Positions 30,239 through 39,517 of a stretch of 64,000 bases of DNA are shown in pieces; within the stretch, counting starts at the first letter, position 1; every line of letters begins with the position of its first letter. A program made the position numbers and the translations under genes. Source of the DNA: Clostridiales bacterium FE2011 (GTDB lineage: Bacteria > Bacillota > Clostridia > Christensenellales > Aristaeellaceae); the NCBI GenBank assembly GCA_017569305.1, contig CP069418.1:3162001-3226000 (forward strand). The letters run 5' to 3'. The notes below the pieces were generated by a model. That model was not told where the DNA came from and ran no database searches. It worked only from the letters and a program-made list of their open reading frames with translations.

Positions 30239-30383
30239 GTTTTGAAATCACCCCTTATTTCGTCCGACCAGAACGTCCTGAGATCCCGGAAAAAATGGGA
30301 CTTGCGTTTCACACAGAAGCTGTGTAAAATAAGGAAGTCAAATTGGGTTTCCAGGCACCAAGACGATACTGATGCAATTATAA

Positions 30384-30412
30384 ATTCTAACATAGGGTTG
30401 ACAGAAAGTCAA
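30384..30412 (-). promoter_or_regulatory. Promoter of rpoBC overlapping a palindrome
   Basis: On the minus strand TTGACT (30412-30407), 17 bp, TAGAAT (30389-30384). The -35 lies inside a perfect dyad GTTGAC-AGAAA-GTCAAC at 30397-30413. The leader to the rpoB start is about 140 nt and contains ACACAG-AAG-CTGTGT at 30311-30325. Confidence 0.7.
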
Positions 30413-30419
30413 CGATATT

Positions 30420-30448
30420 TTGTCTGTAATTGCATAATATTGTATATT
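30420..30448 (+). promoter_or_regulatory. Promoter of the MBL-fold hydrolase gene
   Basis: TTGTCT at 30420-30425 and TATATT at 30443-30448 with a 17-bp spacer, divergent from the rpoBC promoter just upstream. Confidence 0.6.
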
Positions 30449-30469
30449 TTAAATAGGAAGGTTTCGGTT

Positions 30470-31459
30470 TTGAACAGAAAACTGTTTTTCAGAACGGCTG
30501 CACTGCTTACGGCCGTTCTGATTTTAATGACGGGGGCGGGTATCGGAGAAGGCGTATTGCTGATACCGCCCACACCGGAAGCGCCGGAAGGCATCTTCAT
30601 GGGGAGACCCACACCGGCTCCGACGCCGGAACCGCCGGACGTGGTGGTGAACAATGCCCGTACGCCCCGGGATATTCCGGACTTTCATTTTCCGAAGGAC
30701 GCTAAACTCTTTGAAATCTGGTTCCCGAACATCCGGGATGCGGATGAAGCCATCCTGATGTACGACGGTCAGGTGTGGATGATTGACTGCGGGGATGAAC
30801 GGGCGGCCACCCGGGGAGTACCGCTGCTGAAGCAGTTGGGCATCGAAAAGATAGAGATCCTGTTCAACAGCCATCTGCATCATGACCATATCAACGGCCT
30901 GGCTATAACCGACGATACGGCCAAGGTGGGAGAGGTGAGAATCTGCTTCCCGCCGGACCTGACGGAAAGCGGCCTGAAGCTGATCCAGACTGCTGAAGAA
31001 CGGAATATTCCCATCAAGGAGTATAAGGACGGCGATTCATTCTCCATGGGAGACGGAGCTGTGAAACTCCTGTTTCTCAAGAATGACGAAAGCTACCTGG
31101 ACATGAACAATCAGAGTGCCCAGACGCTGATTACCTACGGAGAAAGAAGCATTCTGTTCATGGCGGACATGGAAATGCCGGGGCAGAAGGCGATGATCGA
31201 TCGCATCGGAGGGGATCTCCTGAAGTGCGATGTCGTCAAGTATCCCCATCACGCCAAGCATGACATGTATACCCCTTTCTATGAGGCAATGGACGCCAAG
31301 CTTGCCATTGTGACTTCTGTGGAAGGCAGGGGAGACGCAGGACAGCTGGCGATCGACTACAGGGGACTGCCGGCCGTCTATACGGCTTCCAGTTCCTCCT
31401 TTACCCACCTGGTGACAGACGGACACTACTGGCTGTGCGAAAAAGCTGCCATAAAATAA
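30470..31459 (+). CDS. Secreted metallo-beta-lactamase-fold hydrolase (ComEC C-terminal-like)
   Basis: Predicted exported or membrane-tethered MBL-fold hydrolase of 329 residues. Residues 1-25 form a signal peptide or anchor, then a Pro-rich linker (PTPAPTPEPP). The metal-binding signature SHLHHDH is near residue 134, preceded by the usual Asp (MIDCGD), followed by LFMADME and KYPHHAKHD, the later metal-ligand segments. The pattern matches the stand-alone relatives of the ComEC C-terminal nuclease/hydrolase domain; the substrate is unknown. I chose a TTG start at 30470 because AGGAAGG lies 8 nt upstream and the resulting N-terminus is a good signal sequence; no ATG fits. The stop codon lies within the terminator stem. 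Confidence 0.82.
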   Translation: MNRKLFFRTAALLTAVLILMTGAGIGEGVLLIPPTPEAPEGIFMGRPTPAPTPEPPDVVVNNARTPRDIPDFHFPKDAKLFEIWFPNIRDADEAILMYDGQVWMIDCGDERAATRGVPLLKQLGIEKIEILFNSHLHHDHINGLAITDDTAKVGEVRICFPPDLTESGLKLIQTAEERNIPIKEYKDGDSFSMGDGAVKLLFLKNDESYLDMNNQSAQTLITYGERSILFMADMEMPGQKAMIDRIGGDLLKCDVVKYPHHAKHDMYTPFYEAMDAKLAIVTSVEGRGDAGQLAIDYRGLPAVYTASSSSFTHLVTDGHYWLCEKAAIK

Positions 31460-31485
31460 ATCCCGCTTTTGCGGGATTTATTTTT
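31455..31485 (+). terminator. Terminator overlapping the MBL gene stop codon
   Basis: AATAAATCCCGC and its perfect complement form a 12-bp stem with a TTTT loop, followed by T-rich sequence. Confidence 0.9.
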
Positions 31486-31621
31486 AATTCACAATTCATA
31501 ATTCATAATTGGAATGACTGGATGAATAAACGCGTCGAAAAAGATGATTTCCTATATAATAAGCCCCGATTTTGGGAAAAGCATAAATAATTATGAATTA
31601 TGAACTGTGAATTATGAATTA
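31486..31621. repeat. Inverted pair of heptanucleotide arrays
   Basis: Left array at 31486-31510 (AATTCAC, AATTCAT, AATTCAT) and right array at 31589-31621 (AATTATG, AATTATG, AACTGTG, AATTATG), 78 bp apart. The inner segment has CCTATATAAT at 31551-31560. Confidence 0.75.
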
Positions 31622-31623
31622 AA

Positions 31624-31676
31624 GATCAACTCTGTTGATCAAACCCGTTGACAATACTTTACAACAATGATATGAT
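31624..31676 (+). promoter_or_regulatory. Promoter of the rplGB-rpsL-rpsG-fusA-tuf operon, with an upstream dyad
   Basis: TTGACA at 31648-31653 and TATGAT at 31671-31676 with a 17-bp spacer, a strong match. A perfect dyad GATCAAC-TCT-GTTGATC at 31624-31640 sits 7 bp upstream of the -35. Confidence 0.85.
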
Positions 31677-31757
31677 AGTCGAGTTGCAGTGTGCTTCCGG
31701 GTGAAGTGCGCCCTTTTTGAGCGCCTGACCGGGATGCGGAAGGAGGGACTGAGACGC

Positions 31758-32006
31758 ATGGAAATGCTGAAAGCGGCCGGCAGCCGGAAGGTGGTCGGAA
31801 CGAAACAGGTGCTCCGTGCGCTGAAGGCCGGAACCGTATCAAAAGTATATGTCTGCAGCGACGCTGACACCTTCATCTACCAGCAGGTAGTCAGGGCGGC
31901 TGAGGAAGCCGGAATCCCCTGCGTGAGGGCAGCGTCCATGAAAGAGCTTGGGATGATCTGCGGAGTGGACGTACCCACCGCTGCCGCCGGATTGCTCAAG
32001 GCGTAA
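31758..32006 (+). CDS. rplGB: L7Ae-family ribosomal/K-turn-binding protein (YbxF type)
   Basis: Small RNA-binding protein of 82 residues, the same length as Bacillus YbxF/RplGB, which binds kink-turn RNA. Signature segments are VVGTKQVLRALKAGTVSKVYV, the CSDADTFIYQQVV helix, and MICGVDVPTAAAGLL. The ATG at 31758 gives the family start; AGGAGG lies 11 nt upstream, rather far. Longer in-frame starts (31689, 31734) would add residues that the family lacks. Its position just before rpsL is the same as in Bacillus, supporting the call. Confidence 0.88.
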   Translation: MEMLKAAGSRKVVGTKQVLRALKAGTVSKVYVCSDADTFIYQQVVRAAEEAGIPCVRAASMKELGMICGVDVPTAAAGLLKA

Positions 32007-32087
32007 TACACTCAAGAGGGTACACAAATTGCCTTCCAGATCCTGAGGGTTGCGGGATCTTGAGGATATTATTCAGGAGGTGCTCTA

Positions 32088-32462
32088 ATGCCCACAATTA
32101 ATCAGCTTGTCCGTAAGGGCCGTGAGCGGGTGACCAAGAAGCCCACCGCTCCTATTCTGCAGGGATGTCCCCAGAAGCGCGGTGTGTGCCTGAGTGTTAA
32201 GACTCAGACTCCCAAGAAGCCTAACTCTGCTCTGCGGAAAATCGCGAGAATCCGCCTGACGAACTCCATCGAAGGTACCTGCTACATCCCCGGTATCGGT
32301 CACAACCTGCAGGAGCATAGCGTTGTGCTGATCCGTGGCGGCCGTGTGCGGGATCTGCCCGGCGTTCGTTATCACATCATCCGCGGTGCTCTGGATACCG
32401 CCGGTGTTGCCAAGCGGATGCAGGCTCGTTCCCTGTACGGCGCGAAGCGCCCGAAGAAGTAA
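32088..32462 (+). CDS. rpsL: 30S ribosomal protein S12 (Arg at the K88 position)
   Basis: S12, 124 residues, part of the decoding centre. The conserved [11 protein letters not shown] and [16 protein letters not shown] segments are present. Lys43 is conserved, but position 88 (E. coli numbering with Met; codon CGG at 32349-32351) is Arg instead of Lys, so the loop reads [13 protein letters not shown]. Lys-to-Arg here is a classic streptomycin-resistance change in other bacteria. ATG 32088 follows AGGAGGTG. The 207-bp gap to rpsG contains a UUCG-loop hairpin (GTTC-TTCG-GAAC) and no gene. Confidence 0.97.
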   Translation: MPTINQLVRKGRERVTKKPTAPILQGCPQKRGVCLSVKTQTPKKPNSALRKIARIRLTNSIEGTCYIPGIGHNLQEHSVVLIRGGRVRDLPGVRYHIIRGALDTAGVAKRMQARSLYGAKRPKK

Positions 32463-32669
32463 GTCTTAAGCTGCCGCCGCAGTCTGAAACGGTGATAATC
32501 CGCGCCTGAGGTACTGTTGTTCTTCGGAACAGGAATGACAGAGAATCAGGAAGCAGGCGGAGTAAGCCGGCCGGTATAATCGTGACCGGGGTCGTGTGAT
32601 GCTGACGCATGGCCGGAAGAAGAGGAAGCGAATCACTTACATCAGGACTATTATTGAGGAGGGAAACCT

Positions 32670-33140
32670 ATGCCCCGTCGCGGTTTTGTACCGAAGCGTG
32701 AAGTGCTGCCGGATCCCGTTTACGGAACCACGGTAGTTACGAAACTGATCAACCAGATTATGCTTGACGGAAAGCGCGGAGTTGCGCAGAACGTCTGCTA
32801 TGAGGCTTTTGAAGCCGTTGCCGAGAAGACCGGCAAGGCTGCGACCGACGTTTTCCAGGAAGCCCTGAACAACGTTGCTCCGCAGCTGGAAGTTAAAGCC
32901 CGCCGTGTAGGCGGCGCCACCTATCAGGTGCCTATTGAGATCCGTCCCGAGCGTCGTCAGACCCTGGCCCTGCGCTGGATCGTCGACTTTGCCCGGAAAC
33001 GCGGTGAGAAGACCATGGCCGAACGCCTGGCTGCCGAACTGCTGGACGCCTCCAACAACACAGGCGCTGCGGTGAAACGTAAAGAAGAAATGCACCGTAT
33101 GGCAGAGGCCAACAAGGCATTCGCTCATTACCGCTGGTAA
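32670..33140 (+). CDS. rpsG: 30S ribosomal protein S7
   Basis: S7, 156 residues, the primary 16S 3'-domain assembly protein, with the standard [18 protein letters not shown] start, the [16 protein letters not shown] loop and the [24 protein letters not shown] end. It follows a GAGGAGGG ribosome site. The long rpsL-rpsG spacer recalls the S7 translational operator of E. coli, but I cannot show homology. Confidence 0.97.
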   Translation: MPRRGFVPKREVLPDPVYGTTVVTKLINQIMLDGKRGVAQNVCYEAFEAVAEKTGKAATDVFQEALNNVAPQLEVKARRVGGATYQVPIEIRPERRQTLALRWIVDFARKRGEKTMAERLAAELLDASNNTGAAVKRKEEMHRMAEANKAFAHYRW

Positions 33141-33200
33141 TAACCACCGGCATTTCATCCGTTATCACAAAGGTACTGCTGAAAGGAGCAATTGCCAAGT

Positions 33201-35312
33201 ATGCCCAGAAGCCATCCACTTGAAAGAGTCCGGAACATCGGTATTATGGCTCATATCGATGCCGGAAAAACAACCACTACCGAGCGGATCCTGTTCTACA
33301 CAGGTAAAAATCACCGCATCGGTGAAACGCATGAAGGTACGGCCACCATGGACTGGATGGCTCAGGAACAGGAACGCGGCATCACGATCACGTCTGCTGC
33401 CACCACCTGCTTCTGGCACGATCCCCATGACCCGAAAAATGCGAACAAACAGTATCGGATCAACATTATTGACACTCCCGGCCACGTGGACTTCACCGTT
33501 GAGGTGGAACGCAGCCTGCGCGTACTGGACGGCGCTGTAAGCGTCTTCTGCGCCAAGGGCGGTGTTGAACCCCAGAGTGAAACTGTCTGGAAGCAGGCGG
33601 AAACCTACAGGGTTCCCCGTATGGCCTATGTCAATAAGATGGACATCACCGGCGCGGATTTCTTCCGCGTGGTGGACATGATGAAGGACCGCCTCGGCGC
33701 CAACGCCGTTCCGATCCAGCTGCCCATCGGCAAGGAAAACACCTTCCGCGGCATCATTGACCTGGTGCGTATGCGCGCTGAGATCTACTATGACGACCTC
33801 GGACAGGATGTGCGTGACGAGGAGATCCCCGCCGACATGAAGGAGATCGCCGAAGAGTACCGCGCGAACCTGCTGGAGAAGGTTGCTGAGACCGACGACG
33901 CCCTGATGGAGAAATTCCTGGAAGGCGAAGAGCTGACCGAGGAAGAGATCCGCGGCGCCATCCGCAAGTGCACCATCGCCTGCACCATGAACCCTGTTCT
34001 GTGCGGTACCAGCTACCGGAACAAGGGCGTGCAGCCGTTGCTGGACGCGGTGGTCGAGTATATGCCCAGCCCGCTGGACATTCCCGCGATCGAAGGCACC
34101 GACCCCGATGATCCTGAGAAGAAGATGGAACGTCATCCTTCCGATGACGAGCCCTTCGCAGCTCTGGCGTTCAAAATCATGGTCGATCCATTCGTCGGTA
34201 AACTGGCTTTCTTCCGCGTTTACAGCGGCAAGCTGGAATCCGGCAACTACGTGATGAACTCTACCAAGCAGAAGCGGGAGCGCATCAGCCGTATCATGCT
34301 GATGCACGCCAATCACCGTGAAGAGGTTGATACCATCTACACCGGTGAAATCGCCGGCGCTGTGGGTCTGAAGGACACCACCACGGGCGACACCCTCTGC
34401 GATGAGAATCATCAGATCATCCTGGAAAGCATGGTCTTCCCGGATCCCGTTATCGAAGTAGCCATCGAGCCCAAGACCAAGGCCGGTCAGGAAAAGATGA
34501 CCTACGCCCTTCAGCGTCTGGCTGAAGAGGATCCCACCTTCAAGACCTACACCAACCAGGAAACCGGTCAGACCATCATCGCCGGCATGGGCGAACTCCA
34601 CCTGGAAATCATCGTGGACCGTCTGCTGCGCGAGTTCAAGGTTGAAGCAACCGTGGGTAAGCCCCAGGTTACTTACAAGGAAACCATCCGCAAGCCCGCC
34701 AAGGCCGAAGGACGTTACGTCCGTCAGACCGGCGGTCACGGCCAGTACGGCCACTGCTGGATCGAGATCGAGCCTCAGGAGCCCGGCAAGGGTTACGAGT
34801 TCGAAAGCCGGATCGTCGGCGGCGTGATTCCGAAGGAATTCATCAGCCCCATCGACGCCGGTATCCAGGAAGCAGCCAAGAGCGGCGCTATCGCCGGCTA
34901 CGAAGTGGTCAACTTCAAGGCTGCCGTTACGGACGGTTCCTATCACGATGTGGACTCCTCCGAAATGGCATACAAGATCGCTGCCAGCATGGCTTTCAAA
35001 GAAGCCGTCAAGAAGGCCGATCCCTGCCTGATGGAGCCCATGATGAAAGTGGAGATCATCGTTCCCGACCAGTACCTGGGCGACGTGATGGGCAATGTGT
35101 CCAGCCGCCGCGGCCGGGTGGAAGGCACGGAAGTGCGCGGCCAGGATCAGATCATCCATGCGTTTGTTCCGCTGAGCGAGATGTTCGGCTACACCACAGA
35201 CCTTCGTTCCCGTACCCAGGGCCGCGGCATGTTCACCATGCAGTTTGACCACTACGAGGAAGTGCCGAAGTCTGTTGCTGAAAAGATCATCGGCCGCAAG
35301 AGCGCGGACTGA
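33201..35312 (+). CDS. fusA: Elongation factor G
   Basis: Translocation GTPase of 703 residues. The G1 motif ([13 protein letters not shown]), G2/switch segments ([10 protein letters not shown]), G3 (DTPGHVDF) and G4 (NKMD) are intact, and domains II-V run to the expected end. It reads as ordinary EF-G rather than the FusA2 or tetracycline-protection type. ATG 33201 gives the typical MPR start; a TTG at 33192 is in frame but lies too close to the AAGGAG site. Confidence 0.97.
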   Translation: MPRSHPLERVRNIGIMAHIDAGKTTTTERILFYTGKNHRIGETHEGTATMDWMAQEQERGITITSAATTCFWHDPHDPKNANKQYRINIIDTPGHVDFTVEVERSLRVLDGAVSVFCAKGGVEPQSETVWKQAETYRVPRMAYVNKMDITGADFFRVVDMMKDRLGANAVPIQLPIGKENTFRGIIDLVRMRAEIYYDDLGQDVRDEEIPADMKEIAEEYRANLLEKVAETDDALMEKFLEGEELTEEEIRGAIRKCTIACTMNPVLCGTSYRNKGVQPLLDAVVEYMPSPLDIPAIEGTDPDDPEKKMERHPSDDEPFAALAFKIMVDPFVGKLAFFRVYSGKLESGNYVMNSTKQKRERISRIMLMHANHREEVDTIYTGEIAGAVGLKDTTTGDTLCDENHQIILESMVFPDPVIEVAIEPKTKAGQEKMTYALQRLAEEDPTFKTYTNQETGQTIIAGMGELHLEIIVDRLLREFKVEATVGKPQVTYKETIRKPAKAEGRYVRQTGGHGQYGHCWIEIEPQEPGKGYEFESRIVGGVIPKEFISPIDAGIQEAAKSGAIAGYEVVNFKAAVTDGSYHDVDSSEMAYKIAASMAFKEAVKKADPCLMEPMMKVEIIVPDQYLGDVMGNVSSRRGRVEGTEVRGQDQIIHAFVPLSEMFGYTTDLRSRTQGRGMFTMQFDHYEEVPKSVAEKIIGRKSAD

Positions 35313-35368
35313 TCGGGTAACATAAAGTAACTGTAACTGATAACTGATATTACAAGGAGGAAACTCAA

Positions 35369-36583
35369 ATGGCTAAGGGACGTTATGAACGGACAAAGCC
35401 CCATGTAAACATCGGTACCATCGGTCACGTTGACCATGGCAAGACCACCCTGACCGCTGCGATCACCATGACCCTGGCGATCAAGGGCGAAGCGCAGGCT
35501 ATGCGCTATGACGAAATCGACAAGGCTCCCGAAGAAAAAGCACGTGGAATCACGATCAACACCGCTCACGTTGAGTATGAGACCGCAAAGCGTCACTATG
35601 CTCACGTGGACTGCCCCGGCCACGCTGACTATGTTAAGAACATGATCACCGGTGCTGCCCAGATGGACGGCGCTATCCTGGTGGTTTCTGCTCCCGATGG
35701 CCCGATGCCCCAGACCCGTGAGCACATCCTGCTCGCCCGTCAGGTTGGCGTGCCCTACATCGTCGTGTTCATGAACAAGACCGACATGATGGATGACGAA
35801 GAGCTGCTGGAGCTGGTTGAAATGGAAATCCGTGAGCTGCTGAGCAGCTACGACTTCCCCGGCGACGAGATCCCGATCATCAAGGGATCCGCTCTGAAGG
35901 TTCTTGAGTACCTGCAGGCTGGCGGCACCGACGTTGACAACGCTCCCGAGTGCAAGTGCATCTGGGAACTGATGGACGCCGTCGACAGCTATATCCCCGA
36001 ACCCGAACGTGCAACCGACCAGCCCTTCCTGATGCCCGTCGAAGACGTGTTCTCCATCTCCGGCCGCGGCACCGTGGCTACCGGCCGTGTTGAGCGTGGT
36101 ACCGTTAAGGTGTCCGATCCGGTCGAAATCGTCGGCCTGATGGACAAGCCCCGGAACACCGTTGTTACCGGTGTTGAAATGTTCCACAAGCTGCTGGACC
36201 AGGCGGAAGCCGGCGACAACATCGGCGCCCTGCTGCGTGGTATCCAGAGGAACGAAGTCGAGCGCGGCCAGGTTCTGGCTAAGCCCGGCAGCATCCATCC
36301 CCACACCCACTGCATCGGCCAGGTGTACGTGCTGACCAAGGAAGAAGGCGGCCGTCATACCCCCTTCTTCAACGGCTATCGTCCCCAGTTCTACTTCCGG
36401 ACGACTGACGTTACCGGCAACATCAAGCTGCCCGACGGCGTGGAAATGGTGATGCCCGGCGATAACATCGACATGGAAATCACCCTGATCACCCCCATCG
36501 CTATGGAGCAGGGACTGCGCTTCGCTATCCGTGAAGGCGGCCGTACTGTTGGTTCCGGCGTTGTGGCCAAGGTCATTGAGTAA
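35369..36583 (+). CDS. tuf: Elongation factor Tu
   Basis: GTPase that delivers aminoacyl-tRNA, 404 residues. G motifs [18 protein letters not shown] and NKTDM are present, with the C-terminal barrel segments [21 protein letters not shown] and [19 protein letters not shown] precedes the ATG. It lies 56 bp after fusA and 21 bp before rpmG. Confidence 0.98.
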   Translation: MAKGRYERTKPHVNIGTIGHVDHGKTTLTAAITMTLAIKGEAQAMRYDEIDKAPEEKARGITINTAHVEYETAKRHYAHVDCPGHADYVKNMITGAAQMDGAILVVSAPDGPMPQTREHILLARQVGVPYIVVFMNKTDMMDDEELLELVEMEIRELLSSYDFPGDEIPIIKGSALKVLEYLQAGGTDVDNAPECKCIWELMDAVDSYIPEPERATDQPFLMPVEDVFSISGRGTVATGRVERGTVKVSDPVEIVGLMDKPRNTVVTGVEMFHKLLDQAEAGDNIGALLRGIQRNEVERGQVLAKPGSIHPHTHCIGQVYVLTKEEGGRHTPFFNGYRPQFYFRTTDVTGNIKLPDGVEMVMPGDNIDMEITLITPIAMEQGLRFAIREGGRTVGSGVVAKVIE

Positions 36584-36604
36584 TCAAGTCAGGAGGGAAC
36601 CCAA

Positions 36605-36766
36605 ATGGCAAACGCCGCCCGTACAAAGGTTTGCCTGGCTTGCACTGAGTGCAAACAGCGCAACTACAACAACATGAAAAACAAGAAGAACACTCCGGAT
36701 CGCATTGAGCTCCAGAAGTATTGTCCCTTCTGCAAGAAGCACACAACTCATCGCGAGACCAAGTGA
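36605..36766 (+). CDS. rpmG: 50S ribosomal protein L33 (zinc-ribbon form)
   Basis: A 53-residue protein starting [16 protein letters not shown] and ending [10 protein letters not shown]. Cysteines at 13/16 and 40/43 make the C+ zinc-binding type of L33. AGGAGGG precedes the ATG by 8 nt. Its place before secE-nusG is the usual one. Confidence 0.95.
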   Translation: MANAARTKVCLACTECKQRNYNNMKNKKNTPDRIELQKYCPFCKKHTTHRETK

Positions 36767-36801
36767 TCCAACACCTATCAAGCTGTGAGGATGTGAAAGA
36801 A

Positions 36802-37083
36802 GTGTCTGAGACGAAGAAAGCGGTTGAAACCGCCGAGAAAGCCGTCCGGAAATCCGGAGAGAGCAAGCTGAGCAAGATTATCAGCTGGTTCGCCAAGCTT
36901 CCCGCACGGATCGCCAAGCCCTTCAAGAACATGTTTTATGAGCTGAAGAAGGTAACCTGGCCCAGCAAAGAAAAGCTGATTACCTATTCCATCATCGTGC
37001 TCGTATTCATGCTCTTCATGGGTGTTGTGATCGGTCTGCTGGACATGGGCGCGTCCGCATTGGTTAAGATGCTGGTCGTGTAA
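36802..37083 (+). CDS. secE: Preprotein translocase subunit SecE
   Basis: Single-span inner component of the SecYEG channel, about 93 residues. A charged N-terminus leads to the family motif FKNMFYELKKVTWPSKEKL and then one hydrophobic span (IIVLVFMLFMGVVIGLL). The start is uncertain: I prefer GTG 36802 with GAGG 11 nt upstream; another GTG at 36793 is in frame, and longer forms would overlap rpmG. It is followed by nusG after 17 bp. Confidence 0.9.
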   Translation: MSETKKAVETAEKAVRKSGESKLSKIISWFAKLPARIAKPFKNMFYELKKVTWPSKEKLITYSIIVLVFMLFMGVVIGLLDMGASALVKMLVV

Positions 37084-37100
37084 CATAGGAGAGTAAAGAC

Positions 37101-37637
37101 ATGGCTGAAAACAAGAAGGAGCCTTGCTGGTACGTTATCCACACCTACTCGGGCTACGAGAACAAGGTGAAGGATACGCTGGAAAAGTCCGTGGAAAACA
37201 ACGGAATGCAGGACCTGATCCTTGAGGTTCGGGTTCCCATGGAGGAAGTTGTTGAAATCCGGAACGGAAAGCGCGTCAAGAGCACCCGTAAGGTTTATCC
37301 CGGCTATGTGCTGGTGCACATGATTGAAACCAGCGAAAGCTGGTATGTCGTGCGGAATACCCGCGGCGTTACCGGCTTTGTGGGACCGGATTCCAAGCCT
37401 GTTCCGCTGACGCAGGAAGAAGTCGACATGATGCTCAACACTGAGCAGTCCAGTGTGGACTTCGGCTTCGCGATCGGCGAGCATGTCCGGATTCTTTCCG
37501 GTCCGCTGGAGAATTTCAGCGGTGTAGTGGAAGACGTCGATACCGTACGCGGCAAGCTGACTGTCAAGGTGCAGATGTTCCTTGGCCGTGAGATGCCCGT
37601 TGAGGTTGATCTCGACCAGGTCGAGAAGGAAGACTGA
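37101..37637 (+). CDS. nusG: Transcription termination/antitermination factor NusG
   Basis: NusG, 178 residues. The NGN domain starts CWYVIHTYSGYENKVK and holds PGYVLVHM and VRNTRGVTGFVG. The C-terminal KOW domain (GEHVRILSGPLENFSGVVED) is complete. AGGAG precedes the ATG by 9 nt. Confidence 0.97.
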   Translation: MAENKKEPCWYVIHTYSGYENKVKDTLEKSVENNGMQDLILEVRVPMEEVVEIRNGKRVKSTRKVYPGYVLVHMIETSESWYVVRNTRGVTGFVGPDSKPVPLTQEEVDMMLNTEQSSVDFGFAIGEHVRILSGPLENFSGVVEDVDTVRGKLTVKVQMFLGREMPVEVDLDQVEKED

Positions 37638-37668
37638 TCTCCGCTCCTGTGATTCTGTTAGTTGCAAA

Positions 37669-37694
37669 GGGAACAGCCCTTTGAGGCTGTTCCC
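37669..37694 (+). other. Hairpin in the nusG-rplK spacer
   Basis: GGGAACAGCC-CTTTGA-GGCTGTTCCC is a perfect 10-bp stem without a T-run, so it is more likely a processing or folding element than a terminator. It lies just upstream of the L1-site mimic. Confidence 0.6.
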
Positions 37695-37726
37695 ATGCAT
37701 CGCCCTGTCCGTTGACGGGGTGCGAC

Positions 37727-37759
37727 GTGGGAGGAAGCCAAGCGCTTCCGCTCTACCAC
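37727..37759 (+). promoter_or_regulatory. L1-binding-site mimic in the rplK leader
   Basis: The segment starts GTGGGAGG and ends CTACCAC, with GGAAG/CTTCC pairing inside. This copies the 23S rRNA L1 site (GUGGGAGG opposite UACCAC). It lies 24 nt before the rplK ATG, so L1 could repress translation of its own operon here. Confidence 0.6.
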
Positions 37760-37783
37760 AATTTTTATGGAGGTGCCACTCAA

Positions 37784-38209
37784 ATGGCAAAGAAAGTACA
37801 GGCTTACATTAAGCTGCAGGTTCCTGCCGGCAAGGCAACGCCCGCACCGCCTATCGGTCCCGCTCTGGGCCAGCATGGCGTGAACATTCCCGGATTCTGC
37901 AAAGAGTTCAATGACCGTACCGCCAAGGAAGCCGGTCTGATCATCCCCGTGGTGATTACCGTCTACACCGACCGTACCTTCACCTTCATCACCAAGACGC
38001 CTCCGGCGCCCGTGCTGATCAAGAAGGCTCTGAACCTGCAGAAGGCCAGCGGCCGTCCCAACAAGGAAAAGGTTGGCCAGCTGACAAAAGAACAGGTTCG
38101 TAAGATCGCTGAGACCAAGATGCCCGACCTGAACGCCGGCAGCATCGAAGCCGCTATGAGCATGGTAGCCGGTACCGCCCGCAGCATGGGCGTGACCGTC
38201 GAGGAATAA
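37784..38209 (+). CDS. rplK: 50S ribosomal protein L11
   Basis: L11, 141 residues, at the GTPase-associated centre. The [21 protein letters not shown] start, [19 protein letters not shown] and the C-terminal rRNA-binding [22 protein letters not shown] are present. ATG 37784 follows ATGGAGGTG. Confidence 0.97.
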   Translation: MAKKVQAYIKLQVPAGKATPAPPIGPALGQHGVNIPGFCKEFNDRTAKEAGLIIPVVITVYTDRTFTFITKTPPAPVLIKKALNLQKASGRPNKEKVGQLTKEQVRKIAETKMPDLNAGSIEAAMSMVAGTARSMGVTVEE

Positions 38210-38286
38210 TGTGCTACAGCCGTTCATGAACCCATAAGGGAACATGCATACGGCGAATGCAGCTATGGGGCATAGCCCCTGACAAT

Positions 38287-38315
38287 GTGGGAGGACAAAG
38301 TGCCGCTATGACCAC
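38287..38315 (+). promoter_or_regulatory. Second L1-binding-site mimic before rplA
   Basis: Starts GTGGGAGG and ends CGCTATGACCAC. It is preceded by a GGGGC-ATA-GCCCC hairpin at 38267-38279 and lies 18 nt before the rplA ATG, partly overlapping its ribosome-site region. Confidence 0.55.
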
Positions 38316-38332
38316 AATGGAGGAATAATAGA

Positions 38333-39022
38333 ATGAAACACGGCAAGAAGTATAACGACAGCATTAAGCTGATCGACCATCTGAAGCAGTATGACCCCGA
38401 AGAGGCCGTCGATCTGGTGCTCCAGACCGGTAAGGCCAAGTTCGACGAGACTGTCGAAATCTCCGTCCGCCTGGGTGTTGACCCCCGCCACGCTGACCAG
38501 CAGGTCCGCGGCGCCGTGGTTCTGCCTCATGGTACCGGCCGCACCATCCGCGTGCTGGTCATTGCCAAGGGCGACAAGGCCAAGGAAGCTGAGGAAGCCG
38601 GTGCCGATTTCGTCGGTGCTGAGGACATGATCCAGAAGATCCAGCAGGAGAACTGGTTCGACTTCGACGTCTGCGTAGCCACGCCCGATATGATGGGTAT
38701 GGTCGGCCGCATCGGTCGTGTGCTGGGCCCGAAGGGCCTCATGCCCAACCCGAAGTCCGGCACCGTGACCATGGACATCGCCCGCGCGGTGAACGACATC
38801 AAAGCCGGTAAAGTGGAATACCGTCTGGACAAGACCGCTATCATCCACTGCCCGATCGGCAAGGTGTCCTTCGGCAAGGAAAAGCTTCAGGAGAACCTGA
38901 ACGTGCTGATGGAAGCCATCAACAAGGCGAAGCCCGCGGCCGCCAAGGGAACATACATGAAGAGCGTTTACCTCTCCAGCACCATGGGTCCCGCCATCCG
39001 CGTGAATCCGCTGAAGTTCTAA
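38333..39022 (+). CDS. rplA: 50S ribosomal protein L1
   Basis: L1, 229 residues, of the ribosomal L1 stalk. Recognised by [13 protein letters not shown] near the start, [46 protein letters not shown] and the [11 protein letters not shown] end. ATG 38333 follows GGAGGAA. A strong terminator follows, so rplJ-rplL are not in this operon. Confidence 0.97.
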   Translation: MKHGKKYNDSIKLIDHLKQYDPEEAVDLVLQTGKAKFDETVEISVRLGVDPRHADQQVRGAVVLPHGTGRTIRVLVIAKGDKAKEAEEAGADFVGAEDMIQKIQQENWFDFDVCVATPDMMGMVGRIGRVLGPKGLMPNPKSGTVTMDIARAVNDIKAGKVEYRLDKTAIIHCPIGKVSFGKEKLQENLNVLMEAINKAKPAAAKGTYMKSVYLSSTMGPAIRVNPLKF

Positions 39023-39033
39023 GCAATCAAATA

Positions 39034-39069
39034 AAAGTGCTTCTGACATTTGTCAGAAGCGCTTTTTTT
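39034..39069 (+). terminator. Terminator after rplA
   Basis: A 15-bp stem (AAAGTGCTTCTGACA with its complement, one wobble) with a very short loop, followed by seven T. Confidence 0.93.
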
Positions 39070-39118
39070 GATTAATGAATACTGAAAACTTAAAACTGAA
39101 TACTTAAAAATGGTGGAT

Positions 39119-39149
39119 AGAACAGCTTCCTGAAGGAAGCTGTTCTTTT
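39119..39149 (+). terminator. Second terminator-like hairpin after rplA
   Basis: AGAACAGCTTCC-TGAA-GGAAGCTGTTCT is a perfect 12-bp stem followed by TTTG. It may back up the rplA terminator. Confidence 0.65.
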
Positions 39150-39215
39150 GATTTCAGAAGGAATAGGGATGGTTGAATAATATTATCTTGTCAGAGCAAT
39201 TGAAAATGAATAACG

Positions 39216-39280
39216 ATAGCGTCCTTCGGACGTAGTAAGAGATTCCTCGACTACGCCATACGGCTTCGCTCGGAATGACA
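39216..39280. repeat. GGAATGAC-type dispersed intergenic repeat
   Basis: The sequence has GTCC-TTC-GGAC followed by a larger dyad opening ATTCCTCGA and closing TCGGAATGAC. Elements with this ATTC-tCGA to TCGGAATGAC shape are common in bacterial spacers; only one copy is in the window. Confidence 0.55.
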
Positions 39281-39517
39281 ACCTATATGAGTCGAACTAC
39301 GAAATGAATAAGTTCTACACAATTAAACAGTCTTATGTTGAGGCGATAGGGACGATGGAAAACATTCTAAATTATGAATTATGAATTGTGAATTATGAAT
39401 TGAAATCGGGGAACGCTTATGGAACGATGAGTTGCTCATTTTGGAACATCCCATCTGTAGAATGTTTTTTCGGGCGGCGAAATGCTGCCGGAATAAAAGC
39501 TGCGGAGGAATGGAACA

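Larger units (their letters stand above)
39070..39402. repeat. Heptanucleotide arrays bracketing the rplA-acpP spacer
   Basis: The left array (39070-39110) is the variant carrying TGAATACTGAAAACTTAAAA, shared in inverse orientation with 22689-22728. The right array (39369-39402) is the standard AATTATG/AATTGTG type. Between them lie a hairpin and a GGAATGAC-type repeat. I see no gene in 39023-39517. Confidence 0.6.

Noticed and set aside
33165..35252. Minus-strand open frame opposite fusA
   Set aside because: Antisense shadow of a highly biased gene.
36721..36801. Longer N-terminus for secE starting inside rpmG
   Set aside because: It would overlap rpmG and adds residues before the normal SecE start; a GTG at 36802 is more sensible.
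37669..37694. Terminator between nusG and rplK
   Set aside because: The stem is strong but no T-run follows, and rplK has no promoter that I can see.
39432..39463. Promoter of the fatty-acid operon
   Set aside because: TTGCTC and TAGAAT are 20 bp apart, too far for a confident call; I left it out of the feature list.
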